Shown here one piece after another: positions 1 through 10,170 of a stretch of 64,000 bases of DNA. Below the pieces are notes generated by a model that ran no database searches, was not told where the DNA came from, and saw only the letters and a program-made list of their open reading frames with translations. Source of the DNA: Bradyrhizobium sp. AZCC 1719 (GTDB taxonomy: Bacteria; Pseudomonadota; Alphaproteobacteria; Rhizobiales; Xanthobacteraceae). The position numbers and the translations under genes are program-made. Position 1 is the first letter of the stretch, and the number at the start of each line of letters is the position of its first letter. The stretch lies in NCBI RefSeq assembly GCF_036924525.1, contig NZ_JAZHRU010000001.1:6043001-6107000 (forward strand). The letters are read 5' to 3'.

Positions 1-100
1 GGTAACGGCAAGCATCACCTTTGCGATCCTGACGGTACGCCGCCGCTGGCTGTTGCAGGAATTGCGCGCTGTGGAACGCGCCCAGGAGACTGCGTCATGA
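1..100 (+). CDS. C-terminal end of a membrane protein, probably ExbB/TolQ/MotA-like (partial)
   Basis: Only the last 32 codons are in the window, in the frame that ends with TGA at 98-100. The peptide begins with a hydrophobic stretch (VTASITFAILTV) followed by a basic, then charged tail, as expected for the end of a membrane protein. Its stop overlaps the start of the DUF2149 gene (ATGA), so the two are translationally coupled. DUF2149 genes usually follow MotA/TolQ/ExbB proton-channel genes, which is the only reason for the suggested identity. The fragment itself is too short to assign. Confidence 0.4.
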   Translation, partial: VTASITFAILTVRRRWLLQELRAVERAQETAS

Positions 101-414
101 GGTTCCTGTCGGAGACGGATGCAGACGATCCAATTCTTTCGGTGGTCAATCTGATCGACGTATTTCTCGTCGTCATCGCGATGTTGATGATCGTCATCGT
201 GCAGAATCCGCTCAATCCATTCTCGAACAAGGACGTTGTCGTCGTCGAAAATCCGGGCAAGCCGGACATGCGCATCGTCGTGAAGGACGCACAGTCGATG
301 ACGCAATATGAGACGAGCGGCGAGATCGGCGAAGGGCGGGGAATGCGCGCCGGCATCACCTACCGCCTGCCGGACGGGCGGCTGATCTATGTGCCGGAGA
401 CACCTCGCCCATAG
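97..414 (+). CDS. DUF2149 domain protein, ExbD-like partner
   Basis: This 105-residue protein has a short N-terminal cytoplasmic segment with the DUF2149-type motif DDPILSVVNLIDVFLV (about residues 10-25). That segment runs into a single membrane helix (about 18-38) and a periplasmic C-terminal domain ending in a PDGR...YVPE strand. The architecture is like ExbD/TolR. An AGGAG ribosome site lies 8 bases before the ATG, and the ATG overlaps the upstream stop. Together with the upstream gene it probably forms an ExbB/ExbD-like proton-driven pair at the inner membrane. The substrate is unknown. Confidence 0.75.
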   Translation: MRFLSETDADDPILSVVNLIDVFLVVIAMLMIVIVQNPLNPFSNKDVVVVENPGKPDMRIVVKDAQSMTQYETSGEIGEGRGMRAGITYRLPDGRLIYVPETPRP

Positions 415-468
415 GCAGAGGCCCACGCCGCGGCAGGCCAACGGCTGGCCGCACGGGTTCGGACTAGA

Positions 469-885
469 TCAGAAGAGAAGCTTCAGCGCGAAATAGATCC
501 ACATCACAAGCAGCACCAGCGCGCCGGCAAACCACGCCAGGCTGCGCTGCTGGATGTTGTTCGAGGTGACGAAAATGCCGGCATGGGCAAATCGTGTCAC
601 CACGAACACCCAGGACATCAGCACGATGAAGAGATCGGCCCGGCGCAGCGGCAGCGCCAGCGCGATCAGGAGGTAGAACAGCAGCGGTACTTCGAACTGA
701 TTTGAGAAGCAATTGCCGATCTGGGCCACGCGGGCCGGATATTTCGGCTGTCCGAGCGCGATGTCCTTCAGGCTGGTTTCGCGGGCCTTCACCGCCTTGG
801 TGCGGGCCGTCACCATCCAGAACATCAGGAAGAATGTGAGCCCGATCAGAACGAAGACCGGCAGCAAAACCATTTGAACCGACAT
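469..885 (-). CDS. MAPEG family membrane protein
   Basis: The protein is 138 residues long with four predicted hydrophobic segments. Between the first two is the characteristic loop with ARxxQIGNCFSNQFE (about residues 52-66), where the Asn/Phe-Glu pattern matches the MAPEG family (membrane-associated proteins in eicosanoid and glutathione metabolism). Bacterial members are small inner-membrane proteins, often of unknown substrate. The start is supported by a GGAG site 6-7 bases upstream. No glutathione-related gene is nearby, so a specific enzymatic role is not claimed. Confidence 0.8.
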   Translation of the reverse strand: MSVQMVLLPVFVLIGLTFFLMFWMVTARTKAVKARETSLKDIALGQPKYPARVAQIGNCFSNQFEVPLLFYLLIALALPLRRADLFIVLMSWVFVVTRFAHAGIFVTSNNIQQRSLAWFAGALVLLVMWIYFALKLLF

Positions 886-961
886 GAGAATCTCCCCCGA
901 AGCCTGCGTGAGGCCTTACAGCAATAGCGAGGCGCCCCTCACCTGACAAATCCACTTAATT

Positions 962-1096
962 CTGCGTCATACCGCTCAACCCCTCATCCTGAGGAGCCCG
1001 CGAGAAGCGGGCGTCTCGAAGGATGTAGGCCACAGACAGGGCCTCATGGTTCGAGACGCGCTTCGCGCTCCTCACCATGAGGGTCTTATGACGCAG
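962..1096. repeat. MITE-like palindromic intergenic element, family A copy 1
   Basis: The element lies in the 321-base gap between the MAPEG gene and the next plus-strand gene. It is bounded by perfect 10-base inverted repeats, CTGCGTCATA at 962-971 and TATGACGCAG at 1087-1096. Inside are two hairpins: one from CTCATCCTGAGGAGC to CGTCTCGAAGGATG, and one from CATGGTTCGAGACGC to CTCCTCACCATG. The same two hairpins occur in the opposite order near 43.5 kb. No other feature is visible in this gap. Confidence 0.75.
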
Positions 1097-1206
1097 GACG
1101 TTTAACCGGGCTCGCTTGAACCACAAGGAGAGCCCAGACGACCAACTATCGAGAATTCCGAAGGTTCTGGTCTCGAACCGGCCTTGAAGCAATCCGCGAG
1201 CAGGCG

Positions 1207-1899
1207 ATGAACATCACCTCCCCGATCCTGACCGGCGCCGGCCGTGCCGCCGAGCTGCCCGGCGATTCCGTGACCTCCCTGCTCCGGGCCGTCGGATTCA
1301 GCGACGGCCCGGACGGCGGCCTTGGCATCGTCATGTCGGCCTTGGCCGGTATCGCCGCGGCGCTGGCGGTCGCGATCATGCTCTCCGTCTATTTCCACGG
1401 TGGCCACCGCAGCCGCCACGATCTGCTCAAACACGGGCTTGCCGCTTCCGCGGTGCTGGTCCTGCTCGCCTTCGCAATCTCGGACATCAGGCACGCGGCG
1501 CAGGCCTATCTCGGCCTCAATCCGGCAAAGCCCGCGGTGGAATTTGAAATCCGCCTGCCAAAGGCGACGTTGACGACCGCCGCAGACATCCAGATCGAGC
1601 TGCTCACTGACCGGAACCAGAAGCTGGCGAAGGTCCAGGAGGCGCTGGCCTCCGCGCCCGACGGTCGCAGCATCTTGCGCGGGACCGTGACGCTCGATTA
1701 TCGCACCACCGAGCGGATGATGGTGCTGAACCTCCCCGGCCGGGCCCAAAGCACGTTCCGCCTGCGGCTGCCGGCAAGCCCCTCGCATTCGGAGCAGTTC
1801 GGACCATGGCATCTGGCCGACGGCATCGTCCCCGCCAATGGCGGCACGGTGACACCGGAGAGTCATGACGCCTTCGCGATCCGCTACCGCGTGCTCTGA
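1207..1899 (+). CDS. hypothetical membrane-anchored protein
   Basis: The gene encodes 230 residues. Two hydrophobic segments are visible, about residues 40-62 (SALAGIAAALAVAIML) and 78-93 (ASAVLVLLAFAI). They are followed by an extracytoplasmic-looking C-terminal region of about 130 residues that is rich in beta-type sequence and starts EFEIRLPKATL. The ribosome site is weak (GCAGG close to the ATG), so the exact start is uncertain. I do not recognise the family. Antisense reading frames over the same bases lack protein-like composition. Confidence 0.6.
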   Translation: MNITSPILTGAGRAAELPGDSVTSLLRAVGFSDGPDGGLGIVMSALAGIAAALAVAIMLSVYFHGGHRSRHDLLKHGLAASAVLVLLAFAISDIRHAAQAYLGLNPAKPAVEFEIRLPKATLTTAADIQIELLTDRNQKLAKVQEALASAPDGRSILRGTVTLDYRTTERMMVLNLPGRAQSTFRLRLPASPSHSEQFGPWHLADGIVPANGGTVTPESHDAFAIRYRVL

Positions 1900-2017
1900 C
1901 GCCATTGAGATATAAAGATGGCGGACCGCTGGGCACATTTGCTTTGACGCCAACAACCGGCGCTCTACTGTATCCCTGACGGTCGCCGAAAAAGAGCGGC
2001 CGCGGGAGGATTGAAAC

Positions 2018-2986
2018 TTGCGATTTCGCGATCAGGACATTGTCTTCGCCAACGGCGCCAAGGGACAGAATATCGATATTCTCACCGCCAATCCGGTCAA
2101 CTACTTCCACGTCATCAGCAATGCAGCCGAGCTGCCGAGACTTGTGATCGACGGCAAGCTGTTCCTGCCGGCTTCGAACGATCGCAAGCGCAATGGGAAG
2201 CTGCCGCTGGTGATGGTGGTGCCGGGCAGCCTCGGCGTTGCGGCCTCGCATTTGGCGCATGCCGAAACGGTGGTCGGTGACGGCTTTGCGGCGTTTGTGC
2301 TGGATAGTTTCGGCGCGCGCAATGTGACTTCCACCGTCGCCAACCAGACCCAGTTCTCCTTTGCTGCCAGCGCCTATGACGTGCTGGCGGCCTGGATGGT
2401 GCTGTCAGCCCATCCGGAGATCGACGCATCCCGGATCGGCGCGCAAGGCCACAGCCGCGGCGGCTCGGCCGTGCTGACGGCTGCGACGCGCCGCTTTGCC
2501 GATGCGGTGGTCGGCGCCGGCGCCGGTTTTCGAAGCGTGCTTGCCGCCTATCCCTGGAGCGGCCATCAGTTCCTCGATCCGTCCGTCGACGAGACCGAAA
2601 TCCGCGTCATCATGGGTGATGCCGATGAATGGTGCTCGCCGATGCAGGTGCAGGGCCATTGCCAGGCCGTCCGCCTCTCCGGCGGCAAGGCGACGATGCG
2701 GCTGATCGGCGGCGCGCAGCACAGTTTTGACCGCGGCACCGGAATCGAGAACGTCGCTGACGCGTCCGTCTCCCCCGCCGCGCCGACGGCCTATATCGCC
2801 AATGACGGCGCCTTCATCCATCCGCTTCAGGGCGTCGCGGAGAGCAAGCTGACCGACCGCGACCTGATGATCTATGCGCTGAAGGCCGGCTATGGCCGCA
2901 AGGGCGCGAAGATTGGAAGCCGCGACGGCGACGCTGAGCTGTTTCGGGAGGACATGCTGGCGTTTTGGCGACGGACGTTGGGGTGA
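2018..2986 (+). CDS. alpha/beta hydrolase, dienelactone-hydrolase-like
   Basis: This 322-residue protein has the serine hydrolase elbow GHSRGG at residues 144-149, with Ser146 as likely nucleophile. A late Asp (in IMGDADEWC) and a late His (GAQHSFD) could complete the triad. The N-terminal half contains a VVPGSLGV segment that fits the oxyanion-hole strand. The start is a TTG, chosen because GGGAGGA lies 7 bases upstream and no ATG fits. It probably hydrolyses an ester, lactone or amide in the cytoplasm; no signal peptide is seen. The substrate cannot be predicted. Confidence 0.8.
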   Translation: MRFRDQDIVFANGAKGQNIDILTANPVNYFHVISNAAELPRLVIDGKLFLPASNDRKRNGKLPLVMVVPGSLGVAASHLAHAETVVGDGFAAFVLDSFGARNVTSTVANQTQFSFAASAYDVLAAWMVLSAHPEIDASRIGAQGHSRGGSAVLTAATRRFADAVVGAGAGFRSVLAAYPWSGHQFLDPSVDETEIRVIMGDADEWCSPMQVQGHCQAVRLSGGKATMRLIGGAQHSFDRGTGIENVADASVSPAAPTAYIANDGAFIHPLQGVAESKLTDRDLMIYALKAGYGRKGAKIGSRDGDAELFREDMLAFWRRTLG

Positions 2987-3008
2987 GGATCGCGCCATCC
3001 CGAAAACT

Positions 3009-3152
3009 GTCAGCACCCGCGAAAGCGGGTGATTCAGTATTCCAGAGACAGCAATGATTGAACTGATGGGCCGCGGCGTACTGGGTACCCCGCCGGAGCC
3101 TGTCATCGGGCTCGCCGAAGGCGAGACCCGGTGGCGGGGTACGACAATGGAA
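3009..3152. repeat. intergenic palindromic repeat, family E copy 1
   Basis: This copy occupies the gap between the hydrolase and phosphoesterase genes. It contains the hairpin CCCGCGAAAGCGGG and the tags AGTATTCCAGAGAC and GGCCGCGGCGTACTGG. Both tags recur at about 16.1 kb in another intergenic gap. The internal stretch from GCCGGAGCC to the GTGGCGGGG region can also fold back on itself. Confidence 0.65.
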
Positions 3153-3234
3153 AGTGGGGCGGCGACGGCGACTTAAGATATCGTCATCGTTCTGACTCCA
3201 GACGCGGCGATAATCCGTCCGAAAGGATTGCTGC

Positions 3235-4068
3235 ATGACCGAATTTCGCCTGACGCAAATTTCCGATACCCACCTCACCCGCCGTCTGCAACAACTCACC
3301 GACAATTTTCACCGCGTCAGCGAGCATATCGACGCGACGCGTCCCGATCTCGTCGTCAACACCGGCGATCTCGCCTTCGACGCGCCGACCAACCCGGACG
3401 ATCTCAACTTCGCGAAGGAATTGCACGACGCGCTGCCGGTGCCGTGCCGACATCTGCCTGGCAATCACGATGTCGGCGACAACCCGACGGCCGTCGGCGC
3501 CCCGCCGAAACCGCCGGCAACCGAACAGGAGCGGCAGAAATATCTGTCCGTCATCGGCGAAGACCGCTGGCGCTTCGATGCGGCCGGCTGGAGCTTTATC
3601 GGCCTGAATTCGCTAATCATGAACACGGGAATCGAGAGCGAGGCCGAGCAGTTCGGCTGGCTGGCGGCGGAGCTTGGGCGCATCAATGGCAGGCCGGTTG
3701 CGCTGTTCCTGCACAAGCCGCTTTACCTGCACACGCCTGATGATCCCGAGACGGCGGGAACGGCAATCCGCTATGTGCCGCAGCCCCGGCGCAGGAGTTT
3801 GATCGAGATGTTTTCGGCCGTCGATCTGCGGCTGGTCGCCTCAGGCCACGTTCATCAGCGGCGCGACTTTACCTTTGGCCACACCCGCCATGTCTGGGCG
3901 CCCTCCGCCGGCTTCATTATTCCCGATCGGATGCAGGAAGTGATCGGTGTCAAGGAAGTCGGGCTGGTAGAGTATCGTTTCCAGCCCGACGCCCTTGAAG
4001 TCCGGCACGTCAAGGCGCCGGGACAAACCGATGTTGATCTGGATTCACTGATTGGCAGGAAATCCTAG
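3235..4068 (+). CDS. calcineurin-like metallophosphoesterase
   Basis: The 277-residue protein carries the metal-binding motifs of the family in order: DTH (Asp11, His13), GDLAFD, GNHDVGD and GHVH near residue 205. A GAAAGGA ribosome site sits 7 bases before the ATG. The layout resembles class III cyclic nucleotide phosphodiesterases (CpdA-like), so it may cleave cAMP or another phosphodiester with a bimetal centre in the cytoplasm. No signal peptide or membrane segment is present. It stands alone between repeats and a convergent small gene, so context does not narrow the substrate. Confidence 0.85.
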   Translation: MTEFRLTQISDTHLTRRLQQLTDNFHRVSEHIDATRPDLVVNTGDLAFDAPTNPDDLNFAKELHDALPVPCRHLPGNHDVGDNPTAVGAPPKPPATEQERQKYLSVIGEDRWRFDAAGWSFIGLNSLIMNTGIESEAEQFGWLAAELGRINGRPVALFLHKPLYLHTPDDPETAGTAIRYVPQPRRRSLIEMFSAVDLRLVASGHVHQRRDFTFGHTRHVWAPSAGFIIPDRMQEVIGVKEVGLVEYRFQPDALEVRHVKAPGQTDVDLDSLIGRKS

Positions 4069-4074
4069 AGCAGC

Positions 4075-4347
4075 TCAGTATTCCCGCTCAACGTAGCCGT
4101 AGTAGGAGCCACCATCGGTCCACGGTGCCGTCGCAAAGGCACCTACGCGTGGGGCCGGCTGAAACCGGTTGCCGTAGTAACCGGGTCCGGGCGTCACAGT
4201 GACACCGTAACCTCCCGTCGTGTAAGCGGAGTTCGGATAGTTAAACCCGATCATGCCGGGTTCCTGATAAACCGCCTGAGCCATCGCAGGAGTGGCCAGC
4301 ATCGTGGCGGCAACCAGGCCGAGCGATAGTTTCTTGAAGATCGTCAT
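4075..4347 (-). CDS. small secreted protein, Gly/Tyr/Pro-rich
   Basis: The 90-residue product has a clear Sec signal peptide: a KK positive end, a hydrophobic core (LSLGLVAATML), and the cleavage motif ATPAMA-QA near residue 23. The mature part of about 65 residues is rich in Gly, Tyr and Pro (for example GPGYYGN and SYYGYVEREY) and has no cysteine. A GGAG site lies 6-7 bases upstream of the ATG. It is likely periplasmic or envelope-associated. I do not recognise a named family. Confidence 0.7.
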   Translation of the reverse strand: MTIFKKLSLGLVAATMLATPAMAQAVYQEPGMIGFNYPNSAYTTGGYGVTVTPGPGYYGNRFQPAPRVGAFATAPWTDGGSYYGYVEREY

Positions 4348-4464
4348 TTGGCTTCTCCATTAGATGTCAGGGCCAACGACAGTTTCGAAGGGACGTTCCG
4401 CCACCTCAAGTAGGCGTGAGCTTCCTCGTTGAGGGTTCCCCAGAACTCCGGGCGCGCGCCGGTT

Positions 4465-5490
4465 TCAAATCCTGTCCGGCCCGACGCGCACCAACTGCTT
4501 ACCGAAATTGGCCCCCTTCAGAAGGCCCATGAACGCTTCAGGCGCACTCTCGAGGCCTTCGGTGACGAATTCCTTGTGCTTGACCTTGCCCTCGCGCACC
4601 CAGCCCGACATGTCACGCAGGAAGTCGCCGTGGCGCGCAGCGAAATCGCTGACGATGAAGCCGCGGATGGTGAGCCGCTTGGTCAATACCGCGCGCATCA
4701 GGGACGGCGCCCATTTCGGCGCCACCGCCTGCGTGTCATTGTAATGCGCGATCAGGCCACAGACCGGAATGCGCGCAAAGGCATTGAGCAGCGGAAACAC
4801 GGCTTCGAACACCGCGCCGCCGACGTTTTCGAAATAGACGTCGATGCCTTTTGGGCAGGCATCCTTCAGCTTGGCCGCGAGATCAGGATCGCGGTGATCG
4901 AGGCAATCGTCGAAGCCGAGTTCATTCTTGACGTAAGCGCATTTGTCCTTGCCGCCGGCAATGCCGACCGCGCGGGCGCCCTTGATCTTCGCGATCTGGC
5001 CGACCGCCGAGCCGACCGCGCCGGAAGCGGCCGCGACGACGACGGTCTCACCCGCTTGCGGCTTGCCGATGTCGAGCAGGCCCGTATACGCCGTCATGCC
5101 GGGCATGCCGAGCACGCCGACCGCGGTCGAGATCGGCGCGATTTTCGGATCGATTTTTGCAACGCCCTTGCCGTCGGAGACCGCATGCGTCTGCCAGCCG
5201 GCGCGCGACAGCACGATGTCGCCCTTGGCGAAGCCGGGATTGTTCGAGGCGATCACTTCGCTGACGGTGCCTGCTTCCATCACGCCGCCGATCGGCACCG
5301 GCTGGGCATAGGACGGCCCGTCACTCATGCGCCCGCGCATGTAGGGATCGAGCGACAGCCAGATGGTGCGAAGGAGCACCTCGCCAGCGCCCGGCGTGGG
5401 GATGGGGCAATCCTCGAGCCGGAAGTCGGAGGGTTTTGGTTCGCCGACGGGGCGCGAGGCGAGAACGATGCGTTTGGCTGATGCGGACAT
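4465..5490 (-). CDS. NADP-dependent MDR oxidoreductase, CurA/YncB-like
   Basis: The protein is about 341 residues from the chosen ATG, which has GGAGGAA at the right distance; an upstream in-frame ATG overlaps that ribosome site and is less likely. The N-terminal half contains LSLDPYMRGRM, typical of the zinc-free leukotriene-B4-dehydrogenase/curcumin-reductase branch of medium-chain reductases. The Rossmann half has AAASGAVGSAVGQ. No zinc-binding cysteine cluster is present. Members reduce alpha,beta-unsaturated ketones or quinones with NADPH. The gene stands alone between a small secreted-protein gene and a repeat. Confidence 0.85.
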   Translation of the reverse strand: MSASAKRIVLASRPVGEPKPSDFRLEDCPIPTPGAGEVLLRTIWLSLDPYMRGRMSDGPSYAQPVPIGGVMEAGTVSEVIASNNPGFAKGDIVLSRAGWQTHAVSDGKGVAKIDPKIAPISTAVGVLGMPGMTAYTGLLDIGKPQAGETVVVAAASGAVGSAVGQIAKIKGARAVGIAGGKDKCAYVKNELGFDDCLDHRDPDLAAKLKDACPKGIDVYFENVGGAVFEAVFPLLNAFARIPVCGLIAHYNDTQAVAPKWAPSLMRAVLTKRLTIRGFIVSDFAARHGDFLRDMSGWVREGKVKHKEFVTEGLESAPEAFMGLLKGANFGKQLVRVGPDRI

Positions 5491-5519
5491 GACGGTTTCC
5501 TCCAAATGTTATTGTTCTT

Positions 5520-5560
5520 CGTCATTGCGAGCGTAGCGGAGGAGTCAAGCAATCGGAAGC
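5520..5560. repeat. partial family C palindromic repeat
   Basis: The stretch begins CGTCATTGCGAG and contains AGTCAAGCAATC, matching one half of the family C elements at about 19.5 and 28.6 kb. It abuts a complete family B element directly. This suggests one element inserted beside or into another. Confidence 0.6.
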
Positions 5561-5642
5561 CGTCATTCCGGGATGGTCCGCAGGACCAGACCCGGAATCT
5601 CGAGATTCCGGGTTCGATGCTTCGCATCGCCCCGGAATGACG
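5561..5642. repeat. family B palindromic element, copy 1
   Basis: The 82-base element starts CGTCATTCCGGG and ends with its inverse, CCCGGAATGACG. Its centre is the perfect 20-base palindrome CCGGAATCTCGAGATTCCGG, flanked by a smaller hairpin (GGTCCGCAGGACC). Further copies lie near 22.0, 35.2 and 50.0 kb, all between genes. Confidence 0.85.
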
Positions 5643-5664
5643 ACGGTAATTTCGTCTGTCGAAA

Positions 5665-7221
<1,557 letters not shown>

Positions 7222-7377
7222 CTACCGGCATCGCCGTCGAATCGAAGCCCATCGGTGGGGTTGACGGTGGTCGATAGCATGGCAGCACGCCGAATCAAAG
7301 CGTTTGACGGCTATGCACAGACTTTTCGGGAAACGCCGCAATCCCAAGGGCTTAGGGGAAGAGTTTACGGCAAGGCC

Positions 7378-7626
7378 TTACGGCCGATAGCCCGGCGGCG
7401 GCCCGTGCTGGCGGATCGCCTCCACCACCTCGCGGTGCCGGCGGTCCTCCCGCTTCATGTGAACCGCGATCAGCGCATGCGCCGACGGCACCAGGAACAG
7501 CACGTGGAAGATCAGCCCGAAAACCAGGCAAAACACGATCAGGACCAGGTTGAAGATCGCCGAAAACGGCTGCCCGTTCAGGAGCAGCCCGAGCGGCGGC
7601 AACAGCGCGGCGAGAACGTAGATCAT
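7378..7626 (-). CDS. YqaE/Pmp3 family membrane peptide
   Basis: The small hydrophobic protein of about 82 residues has two membrane helices (YVLAALLPPLGLLL and FNLVLIVFCLVFGLIFHVLF) separated by a short loop. This matches the YqaE/Pmp3 (UPF0057) proteins linked to membrane potential and stress. A charged tail (KREDRRHREVVEAIRQHG) extends the normal 52-residue fold. Two ATGs stand in tandem; the inner one is 5 bases from GGAGG and is chosen. The 220-base gap toward guaB shows nothing else recognisable. Confidence 0.75.
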   Translation of the reverse strand: MIYVLAALLPPLGLLLNGQPFSAIFNLVLIVFCLVFGLIFHVLFLVPSAHALIAVHMKREDRRHREVVEAIRQHGPPPGYRP

Positions 7627-7764
7627 CATGACCTCCAGCGGCTGGCGCGGTGCATACCAGCGTCACGCAGGATTTAGGTGGTATGCCCGGTTTCGCAATG
7701 GCTTGTGTGACAGTGGGGTGATACAGCGCCCTCGCCTGCCTCTTTCTTCAATCCCCCCATCCCG

Positions 7765-9243
7765 ATGGACAAGCAACGCCTGATCCCGCTGATCGTCGCC
7801 ACCGCCCTGTTCATGGAGAACATGGACTCGACGGTGATTGCGACCTCGCTGCCGGCGATCGCGGCTGACATCGGCACCAGCCCGCTGACGCTGAAGCTGG
7901 CGATCACGTCCTATCTGCTTTCACTCGCGGTGTTCATTCCGGCCAGCGGCTGGACCGCCGATCGTTTCGGTGCACGCATGGTGTTCTCGATCGCCATTGG
8001 GGTGTTCATGATCGGGTCGATCGGGTGCGCGCTGTCGCAGAACGTCACCCATTTCGTCATCGCCCGCATCCTGCAGGGCATGGGCGGGGCGATGATGACG
8101 CCGGTCGGACGGCTGGTGCTGTTGCGCTCGATCGACAAGAGCGCGCTGGTCAATGCGATGACATGGGTGACGGTGCCGGCGCTGGTCGGGCCGGTGATCG
8201 GCCCGCCGCTCGGCGGCTTCATTACCACCTACTTCTCCTGGCACTGGATTTTTCTGATCAACATCCCGATCGGGCTGCTCGGCATCTTCATGGCCATGAA
8301 GTACATCGACCCGATCAAGAGCGACGATCCCGAGCGCTTCGATCTCTATGGGCTGGTGCTGGCCGGGATTGGGCTAGCCGGAATCGCCTTCGGTCTCTCG
8401 GTCGCGGGTCTCAATTTGTTGCCATGGCCGATTATCGCCGGCCTGGTCGCGATCGGCACCATCTCGATGACGCTCTATGTCATGCACGCGAAACGAACCG
8501 GCTCGCCGGTGCTGGATTTCTCGCTGCTGCGACTGTCCACCATGCGCGCCAGCATTATTGGCGGCTTCCTGTTCCGGCTTGGCATCGGCGCGCTGCCGTT
8601 CCTGCTGCCGCTGTTGATGCAGGAAGGTTTTGGGCTGACGCCATTCCAGTCCGGCCTGGTGACGTTTGCCTCGGCCGTCGGCGCCATGGGGATGAAGACG
8701 CTGGCCGCACGCATCATCCGTGCGTTCGGCTTCCGCTACATGATGACGGTCAACGCCGTCATCAGCGCGGTCTTTCTCGCCGCCTGCGCATTGTTCACGG
8801 TGACGACGCCGCTGTTGCTGATCTTCATCATCCTCGTGGTCGGCGGCTTCTTCCGCTCGCTGCAGTTCACCGCGATCAACACCGTCGCCTATGCCGAGGT
8901 CGAGCCGGCGCAGATGAGCCGAGCCACCACGCTCGTCAGCGTCAACCAGCAATTGGCGATATCGGCAGGCGTCGCCGTCGGCGCGTTCTCGGTGGAATCG
9001 ACCATGCTGTACCAGCATGTCACGGAGCTGAGTGCCGGCGTATTCCCGCCCGCGTTCCTCGTAGTTGCGATCATCTCGGCGGCGTCGGCATACTTCTTCT
9101 GGCAGATGCCCGACGATGCCGGCCACGAGATTTCAGGGCGCAAGGTCGTCGAGATCTCCAGCCGCAAGGGTGCGGAAAAGGCAGCGACCAAGAAGGCCGC
9201 CAGCGAAGGCACCGAGGACGCGCGGGACCAGCGGCTGGGGTAA
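7765..9243 (+). CDS. MFS efflux transporter, DHA2 (EmrB/QacA) type
   Basis: The 492-residue protein has about 14 hydrophobic segments, the count expected of DHA2 drug:proton antiporters. Motif A appears as GWTADRFGARMVF after the second helix, and the family motif C-like stretch GPVIGPPLGGF lies near residue 150. The tail after about residue 455 is charged and lysine-rich (EISSRKGAEKAATKK). No strong ribosome site is visible and no periplasmic adaptor (EmrA) is adjacent, so it may export a small compound across the inner membrane alone. Confidence 0.88.
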   Translation: MDKQRLIPLIVATALFMENMDSTVIATSLPAIAADIGTSPLTLKLAITSYLLSLAVFIPASGWTADRFGARMVFSIAIGVFMIGSIGCALSQNVTHFVIARILQGMGGAMMTPVGRLVLLRSIDKSALVNAMTWVTVPALVGPVIGPPLGGFITTYFSWHWIFLINIPIGLLGIFMAMKYIDPIKSDDPERFDLYGLVLAGIGLAGIAFGLSVAGLNLLPWPIIAGLVAIGTISMTLYVMHAKRTGSPVLDFSLLRLSTMRASIIGGFLFRLGIGALPFLLPLLMQEGFGLTPFQSGLVTFASAVGAMGMKTLAARIIRAFGFRYMMTVNAVISAVFLAACALFTVTTPLLLIFIILVVGGFFRSLQFTAINTVAYAEVEPAQMSRATTLVSVNQQLAISAGVAVGAFSVESTMLYQHVTELSAGVFPPAFLVVAIISAASAYFFWQMPDDAGHEISGRKVVEISSRKGAEKAATKKAASEGTEDARDQRLG

Positions 9244-9351
9244 CTCGCGGCGCGCTTTCACGCCCAAATGCCGAATTTTCCCGTCTCCGCGCCTCGCCGA
9301 CTATCCTGCACCTGTCGACCGTTGAGGCCCAGCAATCCGGTCAATGACCTC

Positions 9352-10170
9352 TCAATGACCCCTTGGCCGTTGGCCGGTCGCTCCCCGCGTCGGAGTGCGC
9401 TGCCGCACTTCGTCCGCGTTGGCAGACAGGGAAGCTTCGGCGCCAAGCGGCGGCACTTTCATGTCTTCCGTCAGGACGATGCGATCGATTCTACGGCGCA
9501 TGAGTTGGTAGCACTCGCATGTCGCCGCTTCGAGCCGCTTCCTGTCAATCTCAATCGAGCTGCGCCGATTGGATCGGATTCCACCGGAGTCGCGCAGCTT
9601 GCATACGACATGCGTCACCGTCGGGCGGCGCACACCGAGCAGTTCCGAAAGCGTCTGTTGCGTCACCGGCAGGATGTCGCCGTCGGCACGATCGTGGAGC
9701 TGCAGCAACCATCTTGCCAGGCGCGCCGTCACCGAGTGCAGCGCATTACAGGCTGCAACGTGCTGGAATTGGACCATTAGCGCCCTGGTGTGGATTTGAA
9801 CCGTTCCCCTCAAGGCGCTGCTGCGTTCAAGCGCCGCCTGAAACTGTGCCGGCGAAATCTGCAGCGCGGTCCCCGCCATCCGCACCACCGCCGTTGTTGG
9901 AGAGCGGGCAGGCCCCAGCGTCGTCAGGACGCCCACGGCTCCTTCATTGCCAACGACTGCGGTCGCAACGGTTTGTCCGCTCGGCATATCCATCACGAAA
10001 GCGATCAGGCCGCTAAGCGGGAAGTGAATCCGTTCTATTGGATCGCCCGACCGCACCAGCACGGCGTCACGTTCGAGGGTGACCAGTCGGAAATGACGCA
10101 CAAGCAAATCGAGGTCTGCCGGCGGCAACGCAGCTAACAATCGATTGCCAACTCTGGCCCTCTGCTCCAT
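9352..10170 (-). CDS. Crp/Fnr family transcriptional regulator
   Basis: Read from the ATG at 10170, the protein is 272 residues (a GTG one codon upstream is also possible; AAGGAG lies upstream of both). The N-terminal half is a cyclic-nucleotide-binding-type barrel (RHFRLVTLERDAVLVRSGD...FPLSGLIAFV). The C-terminal half has a Crp-type helix-turn-helix with the recognition segment QTLSELLGVRRPTVTHV near residue 175. No FNR-type cysteine cluster is evident. It is a cytoplasmic DNA-binding regulator whose ligand and targets are unknown. The tail beyond the helix-turn-helix is long, about 85 residues. Confidence 0.85.
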   Translation of the reverse strand: MEQRARVGNRLLAALPPADLDLLVRHFRLVTLERDAVLVRSGDPIERIHFPLSGLIAFVMDMPSGQTVATAVVGNEGAVGVLTTLGPARSPTTAVVRMAGTALQISPAQFQAALERSSALRGTVQIHTRALMVQFQHVAACNALHSVTARLARWLLQLHDRADGDILPVTQQTLSELLGVRRPTVTHVVCKLRDSGGIRSNRRSSIEIDRKRLEAATCECYQLMRRRIDRIVLTEDMKVPPLGAEASLSANADEVRQRTPTRGATGQRPRGH

